In this document: in pieces, positions 13,313-23,104 of the stretch
How the letters are laid out: each line of letters opens with the position of its first letter
Position numbering within the stretch: the first letter of the stretch is position 1
NCBI RefSeq assembly: GCF_014356525.2
Contig: NC_052506.1
Span: 19,805,916-19,869,915, forward strand
Origin: Nilaparvata lugens
Taxonomy: Eukaryota > Arthropoda > Insecta > Hemiptera > Delphacidae
Reading direction: 5' to 3'
Length of the DNA stretch: 64,000 nt
Position numbers and translations under genes: made by a program
The notes under the pieces: model-generated
Told to the model about the DNA's origin: nothing
Databases searched by the model: none
The model's input: only the letters and a program-made list of their open reading frames with translations

Positions 13313-14707
13313 GATTCTATCATAGAACTTTTATCAATTACTTCATAATCAACTGACCTTTGTCTTATTATTTTTGTGAACTAGTGGTTTAGTCTAGAGG
13401 CCGTGAAAATTTGTAGTCTAAAAATACGAAGCTCTCTTATTCGAAATTGATATTGCAATATCAATATTCCTAACAGTTTTTTATTCCTTGTCATAATGGA
13501 AATTTCATGTTGAGGTTTTGAACGATTTGTACACAGAATCATCCCCGCACAAGAATCTAGTTCCATTTCTATCTGTATAGATCGGCAGTTGAAACTAATA
13601 ACAATCTGCTAAATACAATATGCATATTTTTCTTTTTACCATATCATTGAATGTATTTTTTATTTTTCCTTATAAGGGAGCACTAATGAGAGGGAATTAG
13701 ATTTTCAGGTTTCAATAATCAATCTTGAATTGGAAATATTCTCACTACAGGGTAATGTAGCTCCTTGTTAATTTTATGAATTTTGTCAATCCCATACAAG
13801 CATACATCATGTGTAAAAGCCAAATAAATGAATTCTGGTTGTGACAATTCCAAGTACTTTATGATTTCTGAATTACTTTTTCCAGCACCACCTTAACCAC
13901 CAACATAGAGTGGAACGTTCTTTTCATAAAAGGATTGGTTGTCACAATTAAAATATTTTCATATGATCTTCATAACTCAACCATCTGGAAAATTCTATTC
14001 TCATAGCGCTTCCCATTTCATTCTTAATCATAGCGATTCATACAGGAATTCACTTGAGACTGCCAGTCAGAATACCGTATAAATAGCATGAATACTTCTC
14101 TTTCAAAAAATGCTGGAAATGTGAGGTGAATCTCTGTGTAGGATCAATATTAATCCGTGTCTGATCGGCAGGTGATTCTGGAACTGAACTCAAGACACCT
14201 GGAGCCAGTGGAAGCGTTTTTGGGTGTGCCCTATGCGGCGCCCCCCCTGGGAGAGCGACGCTTCGCGACGGCGTCTCGACCTCTGCCCTGGACGGGGACC
14301 CGACTGGCAGACAGTCTGCCGACGGTCTGTCCCCAGCGACCGCCCGACATCTCCAACCAGACGGCGGCCCTCGAGGTAATGCCCCGTGCTCGCTACGAGC
14401 ACCTCTCCCTACTGGTGCCCCTTCTAGCCAACCAGAGCGAGGACTGTCTGCATCTCAACATCTATGTGCCTGTCAGTGGTGAGTTCGATTTCATATTTAT
14501 ATATTCCTTCTCGATAAATAATAACATTCACTATATTCTTGGCCGAAAAAGTCATAACTTCCATTGTTGGAATAGCCCAGTTCGCCTGATTCATTCTAAT
14601 CATCAATGAGATTTAAAAGTGTTATTTTCCTTCAATATTTACATTTATTGACCTTTATTTTGCATTCATCTATCCATTCGAATTACTGTATTGACTATTT
14701 ATTCATT
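13313..14707 (+). repeat. Tandem duplication, copy 1 (contains exon 2a)
   Basis: Left unit of a direct tandem duplication of about 1.39 kb. It runs from the GATTCTATCATAGAACTT junction to the TTGACTATTTATTCATT segment where the second unit begins. It includes about 0.86 kb of intron upstream of exon 2, exon 2 itself, and about 0.23 kb downstream. The two units differ at only a few scattered single bases and 1-2 bp indels, such as one T-run difference near 13665 against 15055. Boundaries carry short microhomology (TTATTCATT.GATTC) and are good to about 10 bp. Confidence 0.9.
14172..14478 (+). CDS. Nlg: Neuroligin-like exon 2, copy a
   Basis: 307 bp, beginning after CAG (14169-14171) in phase 0 and ending in phase 1 before donor GTGAGT at 14479. 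It encodes 102 residues plus one base: VILELNSRHLEPVEAFLGVP and YAAPPLGERRF, the typical neuroligin/cholinesterase start (VEAFLGIPYA.PP.G..RF), through to EDCLHLNIYVPVS. The two cysteines (in PTVCPQ and EDCLHLN) match the first conserved disulfide of the fold. Two N-glycosylation sequons are visible (NQT and NQS). The exon is much richer in G and C than the surrounding intron. Its protein is identical to that of exon 2b. Confidence 0.88.
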
Positions 14708-16100
14708 GATTCTTTCATAGAACTTCTATCAATTACTTCATAATCGACTGACCTTTATCTCATTATTTTGTGAACTAGTGGTTTAGTCTAGAGACCGTGG
14801 AAATTTGTAGTCTACAAATACGAAGCTCTCTTATTCGAAATTGATATTGCAATATCAATATTCCTAACAGTTTTTTATTCCTTGTCATAATGGAAATTTC
14901 ATGTTGAGGTTTTGAACGATTTGTACACAGAATCATCCCCGCACAAGAATCTAGTTCCATTTCTATCTGTATAGATCGGCAGTTGAAACTAATAACAATC
15001 TGCTAAATACAATATGCATATTTTTCTTTTTACCATATCATTGAATGTATTTTTATTTTTCCTTATAAGGGAGCACTAATGAGAGGGAATTAGATTTTCA
15101 GGTTTCAATAATCAATCTTGAATTGGAAATATTCTCACTACAGGGTAATGTAGCTCCTTGTTAATTTTATGAATTTTGTCAATCCCATACAAGCATACAT
15201 CATGTGAAAAAGCCAAATAAATGAATTCTGGTTGTGACAATTCCAAGTACTTTATGATTTCTGAATCACTTTTTCCAGCACCACCTTAACCTCCAACATA
15301 GAGTGGAACGTTCTTTTCATAAAAGGATTGGTTGTCACAATTAAAATATTTTCATATGATCTTCATAACTCAACCATCTGGAAAATTCTATTCTCATAGC
15401 GCTTCCCATTTCATTCTTAATCATAGCGATTCATACAGGAATTCACTTGAGACTGCCAGTCAGAATACCGTATAAATAGCATGAATACTTCTCTTTCAAA
15501 AAATGCTGGAAATGTGAGGTGAATCTCTGTGTAGGATCAATATTAATCCGTGTCTGATCGGCAGGTGATTCTGGAACTGAACTCAAGACACCTGGAGCCA
15601 GTGGAAGCGTTTTTGGGTGTGCCCTATGCGGCGCCCCCCCTGGGAGAGCGACGCTTCGCGACGGCGTCTCGACCTCTGCCCTGGACAGGGACCCGACTGG
15701 CAGACAGTCTGCCGACGGTCTGTCCCCAGCGACCGCCCGACATCTCCAACCAGACGGCGGCCCTCGAGGTAATGCCCCGTGCTCGCTACGAGCACCTCTC
15801 CCTACTGGTGCCCCTTCTAGCCAACCAGAGCGAGGACTGTCTGCATCTCAACATCTATGTGCCTGTCAGTGGTGAGTTCGATTTCATATTTATATATTCC
15901 TTCTCGATAAATAATAACATTCACTATATTCTTGGCCGATAAAGTCATAACTTCCATTGTTGGAATAGCCCAGTTCGCCTGATTCATTCTAATCATCAAT
16001 GAGATTTAAAAGTGTTATTTTCCTTCAATATTTACATTTATTGACCTTTATTTTGCATTCATCTATCCATTCGAATTACTGTATTGACTATTTATTCATT
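14708..16100 (+). repeat. Tandem duplication, copy 2 (contains exon 2b)
   Basis: Right unit of the 1.39 kb direct duplication, offset by 1,393 bp at the exon. Similarity stops after the TTGACTATTTATTCATT segment at about 16100, where unrelated sequence (TATTCAGTCATG) follows. Both splice sites of the exon are preserved exactly. Confidence 0.9.
15565..15871 (+). CDS. Nlg: Neuroligin-like exon 2, copy b (duplicate)
   Basis: Same 307-bp exon, with the CAG acceptor ending at 15564 and GTGAGT donor at 15872. Only one difference from copy a is visible within the exon: CTGGACGGGG in a against CTGGACAGGG in b, which changes ACG to ACA and is synonymous. Because 307 is 3 x 102 + 1, joining a and b in one transcript would enter b in phase 1, not 0, and shift the frame of both b and exon 3. 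Either one copy is chosen per transcript, one is ignored, or the copy is an assembly artefact such as two uncollapsed haplotypes. Confidence 0.82.
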
Positions 16101-16927
16101 TATTCAGTCATGTACAATCATTGCACTTATGTGAGAAGGCACAACAGGCTTATCCTCAAAACTCTAAACCACTATTGAGTTGTAGGAGAGGCTATTCAGT
16201 CAAATTACTGCATTGAGAAATACAGTAGTACTGAGTTTATTTGAGACATCATCATTATTTTATGTATAAGTAAAAAAAAATTCAATGGATTATTGGTACC
16301 ATTCTCCTCTATGAAGAGATCTGTTGTAGTAAGTAATCCAAGAGAACAATCAATCAAATAGATCTATAGAAATATAGGAACAAATTATCTCTCACTTCCT
16401 GGATCCTATCAGAGCCACAACTGCCTGTTATTGGGGAGTTGGATGTCTTCATATTTCATTCTACAACAAACTCATTGATTGTATTCTTATAGAAGTATGA
16501 ATAATTCCTTCTGCAATATACCATGATATGATAATAAACATGTATGGAATCTTCAGTAGCATTCCATTCGAAACTCAATTATGTATCAGAGTCACAATCT
16601 TATTCTCCCTCAATCAACGTCATTATTGATATTATGGATTTTTCCTGTACATAATATTATCTTGAAGGAATCATAACAACAAGAGGGAACTGATTTGAAT
16701 AGATCATCATGAAATGAATGATCATTCCATCAAGTTACTCATACACTTTCCATCACCCACGTACAATCAAAACGCTAATGTGGGCATCACCTGCAATTGA
16801 AGAAGAAGATGAGCTGCAATTGGGAATAAATCGTATGAGATTGATTGAATATTTCATACATTAATAGCATTAGAAATTTCATTGCATGTGTGTAGAAGTA
16901 TAGTCAAATTACTCCAAATGCATAATA
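16101..16927. other. Intronic DNA with a SINE-tail fragment
   Basis: No gene seen. At about 16745-16795 there is a short fragment ending CTAATGTGGGCATCACC, matching the tail of the SINE family present at 45.1, 50.2 and 62.3 kb. The rest is plain AT-rich sequence. Confidence 0.45.
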
Positions 16928-17094
16928 TTGAGTTACCTGGTTGGCTCAGGTCTGGTTTCTGAGTTTTCTGGTCGCAACTGATAGATTCAAGGCCTTTGAC
17001 ATGACCTTACGACTGCTTTTTAGGCAGCCGGGGCCGACGACTTAACGTGTCCATTCGAAACACGGGAGTAGCTCAAGATAAATATCGGCGACGA
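16928..17094 (-). mobile_element. SINE fragment, 5'-truncated (family S1)
   Basis: On the minus strand this reads CCCGTGTTTCGAATGGACAC, then GTTAAG-CGTCGG-CCCGGCTGCCTAAAAA and so on to CAGACCTGAGCCA-CCAGGT. It is the same body as the SINE at 50964-51222 with a few percent differences, but the tRNA-like head is missing. It ends next to ATAATATTG, a remnant of the TTA tail. Confidence 0.7.
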
Positions 17095-18336
17095 GATGAA
17101 CTTTTATCCAGTACTGGATCAGTTCCATGCCATTTGTTAAGCTCATTTTTGACAAGATTTGATCCCCGATGCTCAGTATAACAGAAGAGGAAAATGGAAA
17201 AATCAAGTCAATGTTGTATGCATTTATATGGCAAACAATGAATCTTCTCAATTGAATCAAGGAATGTTGTACGTGTGCATTGTGCATTGAGTGGGGATCG
17301 TGGAAGATAGCGATGGGCCCATCTTGAGAGGGCACATGTTGCCAGAACTTTGTATTCCGAGTGTGGTCGCGTCAACTGTTACTTCAATGTATGTGATGTG
17401 AATCGTATTACAGTTGCTGGAGTCTTGGCGGCTTCAGCTAAGCAGCTCCTCTCCCAAAAACCATTCGCTTTAATGACTTGATTCCGCCGCCTCTTCAAAT
17501 GTAACCCGATGAGCCAAGAAACGTGAGTCTTGGCTGAGCTGCATACTCTTCACTCGTTCAGTCTAAGTGAAACAAGAAAGACGTTCTCGAGCTCTGTCAT
17601 CTCACGGCTCATTATTACTCTTCTGATTAATGGTAGCTCACCGTTACTCAAAGTCGAAAGTACGTGATGCATGCGAGGAATTAGTCATCCGTTTTGAGTG
17701 GGTGAGTATGCTGAGGAACTTTCAGCTATAATATAGGAACAGACAGCAATATTTTTGAAGCTTCCACTCCATGTAATTCTAACAATATATCAATGTGATA
17801 GTAGTAATTGCCTAGTCCATCCCAAGGAGAGAGGACTTCAGAGAAACACTGAAATTCTACTGTTTTGAAAGTGAAAAATGGGTATACACTCGTACATCAA
17901 GTATTTCAATTATAGGCATTATATAATAATGCATTAACGGTATATTTTCTCCATGTTATGTGTTCGAGTACATTCTATATAATATTGATCAAAGATGAGG
18001 ATATCACCAGAAAACGTGTTATTCCTTGAGATCCTTTCTTGACATGATTCATGTAGCCTAATCTTTCAGATTCATGTATCGTCTATCATTTCAATCTCAA
18101 TGAATGTCAGATTTTGCAGCATGTACAAAATTCTTATCGACATATTTTCCAATCATGAGTAGGAAAATTTACTCTCAACTAAAATATATGTTTCACAAAT
18201 ATCATATATTTGTTCATATATTTAATATTTTATAATACATAAATTTCACAATAATCTACGATGAGAAGAAAATTTAGTATCTCTTATTCAATTTCACTGT
18301 TGAATTGTGTATCCTCACAGTGAATCTCAGACAATC
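17095..18336. other. Intronic DNA, nothing recognised
   Basis: Somewhat GC-richer between 17395 and 17710, but no coding similarity or repeat structure that I can name. Splice-like motifs occur (for example GTGAGT at 17522 and 17702) without a credible exon before them. Confidence 0.4.
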
Positions 18337-18612
18337 CTATTATATTAAGCGAGCACTTTATGTATATCTGTTTATATTTTTATATTTGGTTATTTCCATA
18401 TCTGGTTATCTGCTTATTTATGTTCAACGGATCCCGAAAACGGCTCTAACGATTTTCTCGAAATTTAGAATATAGTAGGTTTATGATATAAAAATTCGAT
18501 TGCACTAGGTCTCATCCCTGGGAAAACTCGCTGAAGGACATGAAAATTATAATTCATCTTAGGAAAAACAGATGATAATTTCGTCGTCTGTCGATAACAG
18601 AAGATGCATGTG
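18337..18612 (-). repeat. Interspersed family A copy, minus strand
   Basis: Begins TCCTATTATATTAAGCGAGC (the family 3' end read backwards) and continues through TGGTTATCTG, CGAAAACGGCTCTAACGATT and GCACTAGGTCTCATCCC to CGTCGTCTGT. It matches, in reverse complement, the + strand copies at 20895 and 43572. The short A/T-rich repeated 3' end suggests a target-primed retroposon (RTE-like LINE end or a SINE), which is an inference. Confidence 0.65.
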
Positions 18613-18867
18613 CCTGTGTGAGAGATCAGCTGTGTAATCAATTAGCTTACCGTATCTCGCGAGAAATCTAGAAATTTTAATCGTCTCGATCAAAATAAAT
18701 CTGATTTGTTGACATGAGATGGTATATATCATAATATTCAAAGTTGATAATCATTTTACAGTTCTAAGTGATTAGTGGGTATTATTTTGTTATTCAATTT
18801 GGTATGTAAACAATCTAAATTATAACTTTTAGGTTTTAAAATATTTGGACTGAAAATTTGACCTGAA

Positions 18868-19120
18868 TATTTTTATATTTGGTTATTTTTATATCTGGTT
18901 ATCTGGTTATTCATGTTCTATGGATCTCGAAAACGGCTCTAACGATTCTCACAAAATTCAGAACATAGAAGGTTTATAATATAAAAATCGATTGCACTAG
19001 GTCTCATCCCTAAGAAAACTCGCTGAAGGACATAAAAAGGATAATTATTATTCATCCTTGGAAAAACAGCTGATAATAATTATTTCGTCGTCTGTTGATG
19101 ATGGAATTGAGTGAGCGAGT
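18868..19120 (-). repeat. Interspersed family A copy, minus strand (second)
   Basis: Same order of segments as the copy at 18337 (TTTATATTTGG, CTCGAAAACGGCTCTAACG, GCACTAGGTCTCATCCC, CGTCGTCTGT), ending with GTGAGCGAGT. Two same-orientation copies about 530 bp apart suggest a local duplication or nested insertion. Confidence 0.65.
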
Positions 19121-19193
19121 TCATGTGTGTGGGACTGTGTGAAAATTATGACTCAATTGTTGAACTTTTGTAATCATTCAATCAGGTTCTTAG

Positions 19194-19333
19194 TGCCGGT
19201 TGCAAAAAAGCCGGGCTATTTTCAATCGTGATTAATTCCAATAAATCCATCTTTTTGAAATGGCCTTCTCTGATTTGTTTCACGTGAAATCAATCAGAAT
19301 TAAAATTTAACCGGTTTTTGTGCAACCGGGCCT
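19194..19333. mobile_element. MITE-like hairpin, about 140 bp
   Basis: Imperfect inverted repeat. The left arm begins GTGCCGGTTGCAAAAAAGCC and the right arm, read in reverse, begins AGGCCCGGTTGCACAAAAAC. Arms are about 45 bp with a short centre. The GGTTGCA...CCGG end is a common pattern of small insect DNA-transposon derivatives. I cannot define the target duplication. Confidence 0.6.
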
Positions 19334-19475
19334 TTGTGAGGGAAATTTTTGCATTCCTCTGGGAATTAATCTAAATTTACTGTGATAAGATAGAACATTT
19401 CTGTATGAACTATGGATGTTATTATAATTATTTCTTCTCTCGTAATAAATTTTTTATGCTTTTGTACTCCAGAGC

Positions 19476-19545
19476 GAAGCTCGATCCTCGATATTCAATA
19501 AATAAGTAACAAGCCAATCTCGGTGCCCCGATATTAGTTTATAAA
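19476..19545 (-). repeat. Family A 5'-end fragments, minus strand
   Basis: Contains GAGCGAAGCTCG and, separately, CTCGGTGCCCCGATATTA, reverse complements of the family's TAATATCGGGGCACCGAG and CTTCGCTC start. Confidence 0.55.
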
Positions 19546-19605
19546 CAGAGGATCTACAATCAAAACCTGATAGCAGTCCCATAGGCTAACTCCTTGAATA
19601 AGTAT

Positions 19606-19662
19606 TGTAATATCGGGGCACCGAGCTTCGCTCGTTATTTTCATTTATTGATAAACAGAACC
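19606..19662 (+). repeat. Family A 5'-end fragment, plus strand
   Basis: TATCGGGGCACCGAGCTTCG followed by CTCGTTATTTTCATTTATTG and ATAAACAGAACC, as in the start of the copy at 43572. With the minus-strand fragment just upstream it forms an inverted pair. Confidence 0.6.
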
Positions 19663-20306
19663 ATGGCTTATTCCAGATAAAGGCTGGAGCGCGCAACTTG
19701 GCAACGTCACAGTCAAGCTCAGTTTTAGGCCGAGCAAATGGAATTCACTTGGGTAGACTCCCGATTAACTACCAACATTATGTCCTTTATCAAATACCAA
19801 TACTGAGAAATTCAATTCAATGATAATAAAAAATATATAATATTAACTGACGGACTAATTTTAACTTTAGTTCCAGGAGTTTCAAGTATAATGCCTAGCT
19901 TGGCAATATATTTCACTGTACTTACCTTCTGTGTCTGTATTTCCTACGAGAAATTTTAATAATCAAATGTATTTCATTAATAGATGAAAGTATTGAATAG
20001 TACCTTCTAAATGTAAAATGGAAATATGAAAGTCGAATATTGTCTTTTTTTTAAGAAACTTCTGAATTTAATGCATTCGCTTTTTGTGCATCTATAACTA
20101 ACTATACACCGTAATTATAATCGATAGTCCAATAATATCTATCAAAGGGAATATAATTATTCTACTACCATTTAGTTCTTGTCCGTAATAATATCCATCA
20201 ATTCATACCTATTACTACAATTTCATTTATAGTAATATAATTTATTTATAATAATAATATCCATCATATCAACCTATAAACTATAATTTCAGATTGTATT
20301 AAAACA

Positions 20307-20460
20307 CATCATCAAGTACCCTACCCTTTATTATTATTTTTTCTTTTAAAACAAGACTTGTTTCAACTCATCTTTTTTATTTAGGAAAAAGGCTTTAGAT
20401 GAGTTGGTACTAGTCGTGTTTTGGAAGAAAAAAATACAAAGAGTATGGTACTTGAAGATT
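20307..20460. mobile_element. Hairpin element (fold-back MITE), about 155 bp
   Basis: The left arm (CATCAAGTACC.TAC.CTTT, TTTTTTCTT..AAAACA, AACTCATCT) pairs with the right arm, which ends GAAAAAAATACAAAGAGTAT then GGTACTTGAAGA. Arms are about 70 bp and imperfect, with a short loop near 20385. It would fold into a long stem in RNA or single-stranded DNA. Confidence 0.65.
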
Positions 20461-20894
20461 TATATCTTGTTTCAATAATTATTTCAAAGTAGCCTTATAA
20501 AGAGAAGTGATTATTCATATTAATAATGAATTAATAAGTTATTGAAAGAATAAATTGCTTGCATAATGATAATTCATTCAACTTTCTCCATTAACTCAAT
20601 TATATCTAGGCATAATAGTATACAACAAAATTCACAGAAGAATTGATATCCAATAGCAATATTTTAATCTATCTTTACGTATCTATGTGGGTTTATAATC
20701 ACATTATTGACATAAATCAAATACTTACTATCCCTACTAACAAATACAAAATGATTTCACAATATACAATAATACAAATTATCCTACAAAATACAATTTT
20801 TCTTATCGTGTAATGAATCTATGCATATCAAGTCGGCCTGAACCACACGTTGCCATATTGAACATGTTCCAGCCTTCTATCCATCGTAGGCTAT

Positions 20895-21262
20895 GACAGA
20901 ACACAATTCTCTAAAATGATCGTGTTTATATTTTACAGCTGGCTATACGACAGCTTATGAATTTCGGGGATGCAATATTTTGATTTTCCACAGATTCACT
21001 CGCTCACTTCTTACCATCCACAGACGACAAAAGTCTCAGCTGTTTCAGCCAAGGATGAATTATCCTTTTAATGTCGTTCAGTGGATTTTCCCAAGGATGA
21101 GACCTAGTGCAATCGAATTTTTATATCATAAACCTACTATGTTTCAAATTTCGTGAAAATCGTTAGAGCCGTTTTCGAGATCCGTCGAGCATAAATAACC
21201 ATATAACCAGATATAAAAATATGAACAGATATACAGAAATTGTTCGCTATATATTATAGGAT
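20895..21262 (+). repeat. Interspersed family A copy, plus strand
   Basis: Long copy: CAATTCTCTAAAATGATCGT, GACAGCTTATGAATTTCGGG, CACTCGCTCAC, CAGCTGTTTCAGCCAAGGAT, GAGACCTAGTGCAATCGAAT, GTTAGAGCCGTTTTCGAGAT, then ACCAGATATAAAAAT. It lacks the GCACCGAGCTTCGCTCG start. It lies in the same 3 kb cluster as two reverse copies. Confidence 0.7.
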
Positions 21263-21825
21263 ATAAGAAAATTTTCTATTATATATCCATTGGATATTTT
21301 ATTCATGGAAAGCGTCTTGGAATATTTTTTTTTTCAACGGATAACCTTAGTTCACAATGGGACATATTTTGTAGATTATATAAAACATATTGATACTTTT
21401 CCTGATTGGAGTGTATAGTAGGGAAACGTGTCCAATCATAAAAAATTCGACCTCAGTGTGAGTTTATTCCTTCACAGCACTCATTACTCGAAGTGACCAA
21501 TACAAATTCGTCACCTCTCTGTCAGCGCACAAATTCTCTATTCCAGCTCAAGCATCACCTTTTCCCTTTCAGTTGACAGGTCAACTCATAAACCTTTCCC
21601 TCTGTCGCGAACGGGATTAATTCATATCGATCTCTCTCCCTCTGTCGCAGACGGAATCGATCTTTCTCTCTACTCACTCTCTCTCCGTCATACTGAGAAA
21701 GCAGGAGCAGAGCATCCTGTCATGAACACATCACAGCACAGTCTACTTATCATAATAGTAGATACAGTCCATTAATGGATATAGTACATTGGTAATGTAT
21801 CTACTGCTGGGCAGACAGTTTCAGT

Positions 21826-21826
<1 letters not shown>

Positions 21827-21872
<46 letters not shown>
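21827..21872. repeat. (AG)23 microsatellite
   Basis: Uninterrupted dinucleotide repeat, followed directly by a related degenerate array. Confidence 0.95.
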
Positions 21873-21875
<3 letters not shown>

Positions 21876-22010
21876 GATACTGAGGAAATATATCGAGAGA
21901 GACACTGAGAGAGATATTGAGTGAGAAACAAAAAGATACACAGAGAGGGATATTGAGAGAGATATTGAGTGAGACACTAAAAGAGACAGTGAGAGATATA
22001 CTGAGAGGAA
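21873..22010. repeat. Degenerate GAGAGATATTGA-type minisatellite
   Basis: About 12-bp units such as GAGAGATATTGA, GAGAGACACTGA and GAGTGAGACACT in loose succession. It probably grew from the adjacent AG tract. The reverse strand reads as a Ser/Leu-rich open frame that is a by-product of the repeat. Confidence 0.75.
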
Positions 22011-22252
22011 AACTGGACATTAAACAGCATAAGGTGGCCGGCAACCTCCACTGAAGAGAAACAGTAGGAGTTCAAGACCATTATCAATAGTGGTTCGTTA
22101 GTAAAAATGATGCATAGTCCATTCAATATAGACATAAAAAAGGGGGTGTGCTTGCAATTTATATTGTAGTTCTGATTTTTTAATATATTATTTGGGTACA
22201 TAAGAGAAGTCCAGAACCAATTTCTTCATGCAAAATTTCCTTGTGCTAGATA

Positions 22253-22750
22253 CAGGGTGACCCAAAAACCTCGTATTTTCGGCTCATTTTCCAGTTTTCA
22301 GCTATTTATACCAAATATCGTAGTCGGACAGGAAAACTTGCTCCCGCCTTTATTTTAGATTATAAAATTCTGAATAAAATGAGATCATTCGGAACTCTAT
22401 ATCTCCAATGAGTACTGAGTTATGATTTTCCAAAAATGAGTGAAATTTGAAGAGAAAAATCAATTTTTATGAATTTCAGTCTTTGATCAACAATATATTT
22501 CGATTGTCACCATCTAGATGTATAATTCAAAATCCCTCCGGGTGTATTTTTCTGCTCTACAATCTGAGATCAGGTAGAGCGCTCTATCTTATAAAGATTT
22601 CCAGGTACACCGGACAACAATGCTCCTTGTATTGTGAAGAACACCTCATTTTCAGCTTCAACCATCATCACCAACTACATTGTCCTCACATTGATATTCC
22701 GCACAATGACATAAGTTCATAAGTATTATGTTATATGAGAATCACCCTAC
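22253..22750. mobile_element. Possible TA-flanked MITE, about 0.5 kb
   Basis: Starts CAGGGTGACCCAAAAACC after TA (22251-22252) and ends TCACCCTAC before TA (22751-22752). The ends share only (T)AGGGTGA as inverted repeat. GGGTGACCCAAAA ends are widespread in insect genomes on small elements. The short inverted match and ambiguous right end keep this tentative. The following 200 bp (to about 22945) also looks like repeat material. Confidence 0.4.
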
Positions 22751-23104
22751 TATTCCTAGTAGAGAGGCGCGCTTAAGGACACCTCAAGGATCAAAATTTC
22801 AAACACTTATAACTTTTGACACAATGCTCAGATTTTATCTTACTATACACTTCATTCTTCTCGGCTCGTCAAGGCGGTCCGAAATCATGCATCATAAGTC
22901 AAATTCGGTCGAAAAATGGAAAATGTATTGTGAGTGTGCTTAAGCCCATATTCCAATGAACAAAAAATGGCCAATTTCTATATTCAAAGCTATTGGAAGA
23001 CAATCTGACAACAGAGTAAAGCGAGAGATAGATAGCGCTATCCGCTTTGTTGAATGATAGCAATACAATTGCTAATCAAACACTGCTATTATAATGTGGA
23101 CTTC

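Larger units (their letters stand above)
7629..14171 (+). other. Intron 1 of the neuroligin-like gene
   Basis: From donor GTGAGT (7629-7634) to acceptor CAG ending at 14171, phase 0. It contains one solo LTR (8258-9055) and the upstream part of the tandem duplication that carries exon 2. Between about 9060 and 13312 I see no gene or recognisable element, apart from a CRE octamer at 9789-9796. Confidence 0.75.

Noticed and set aside
21772..22044. Ser/Leu-rich 90-codon minus-strand frame
   Set aside because: Product of the AG microsatellite and the adjacent degenerate array.
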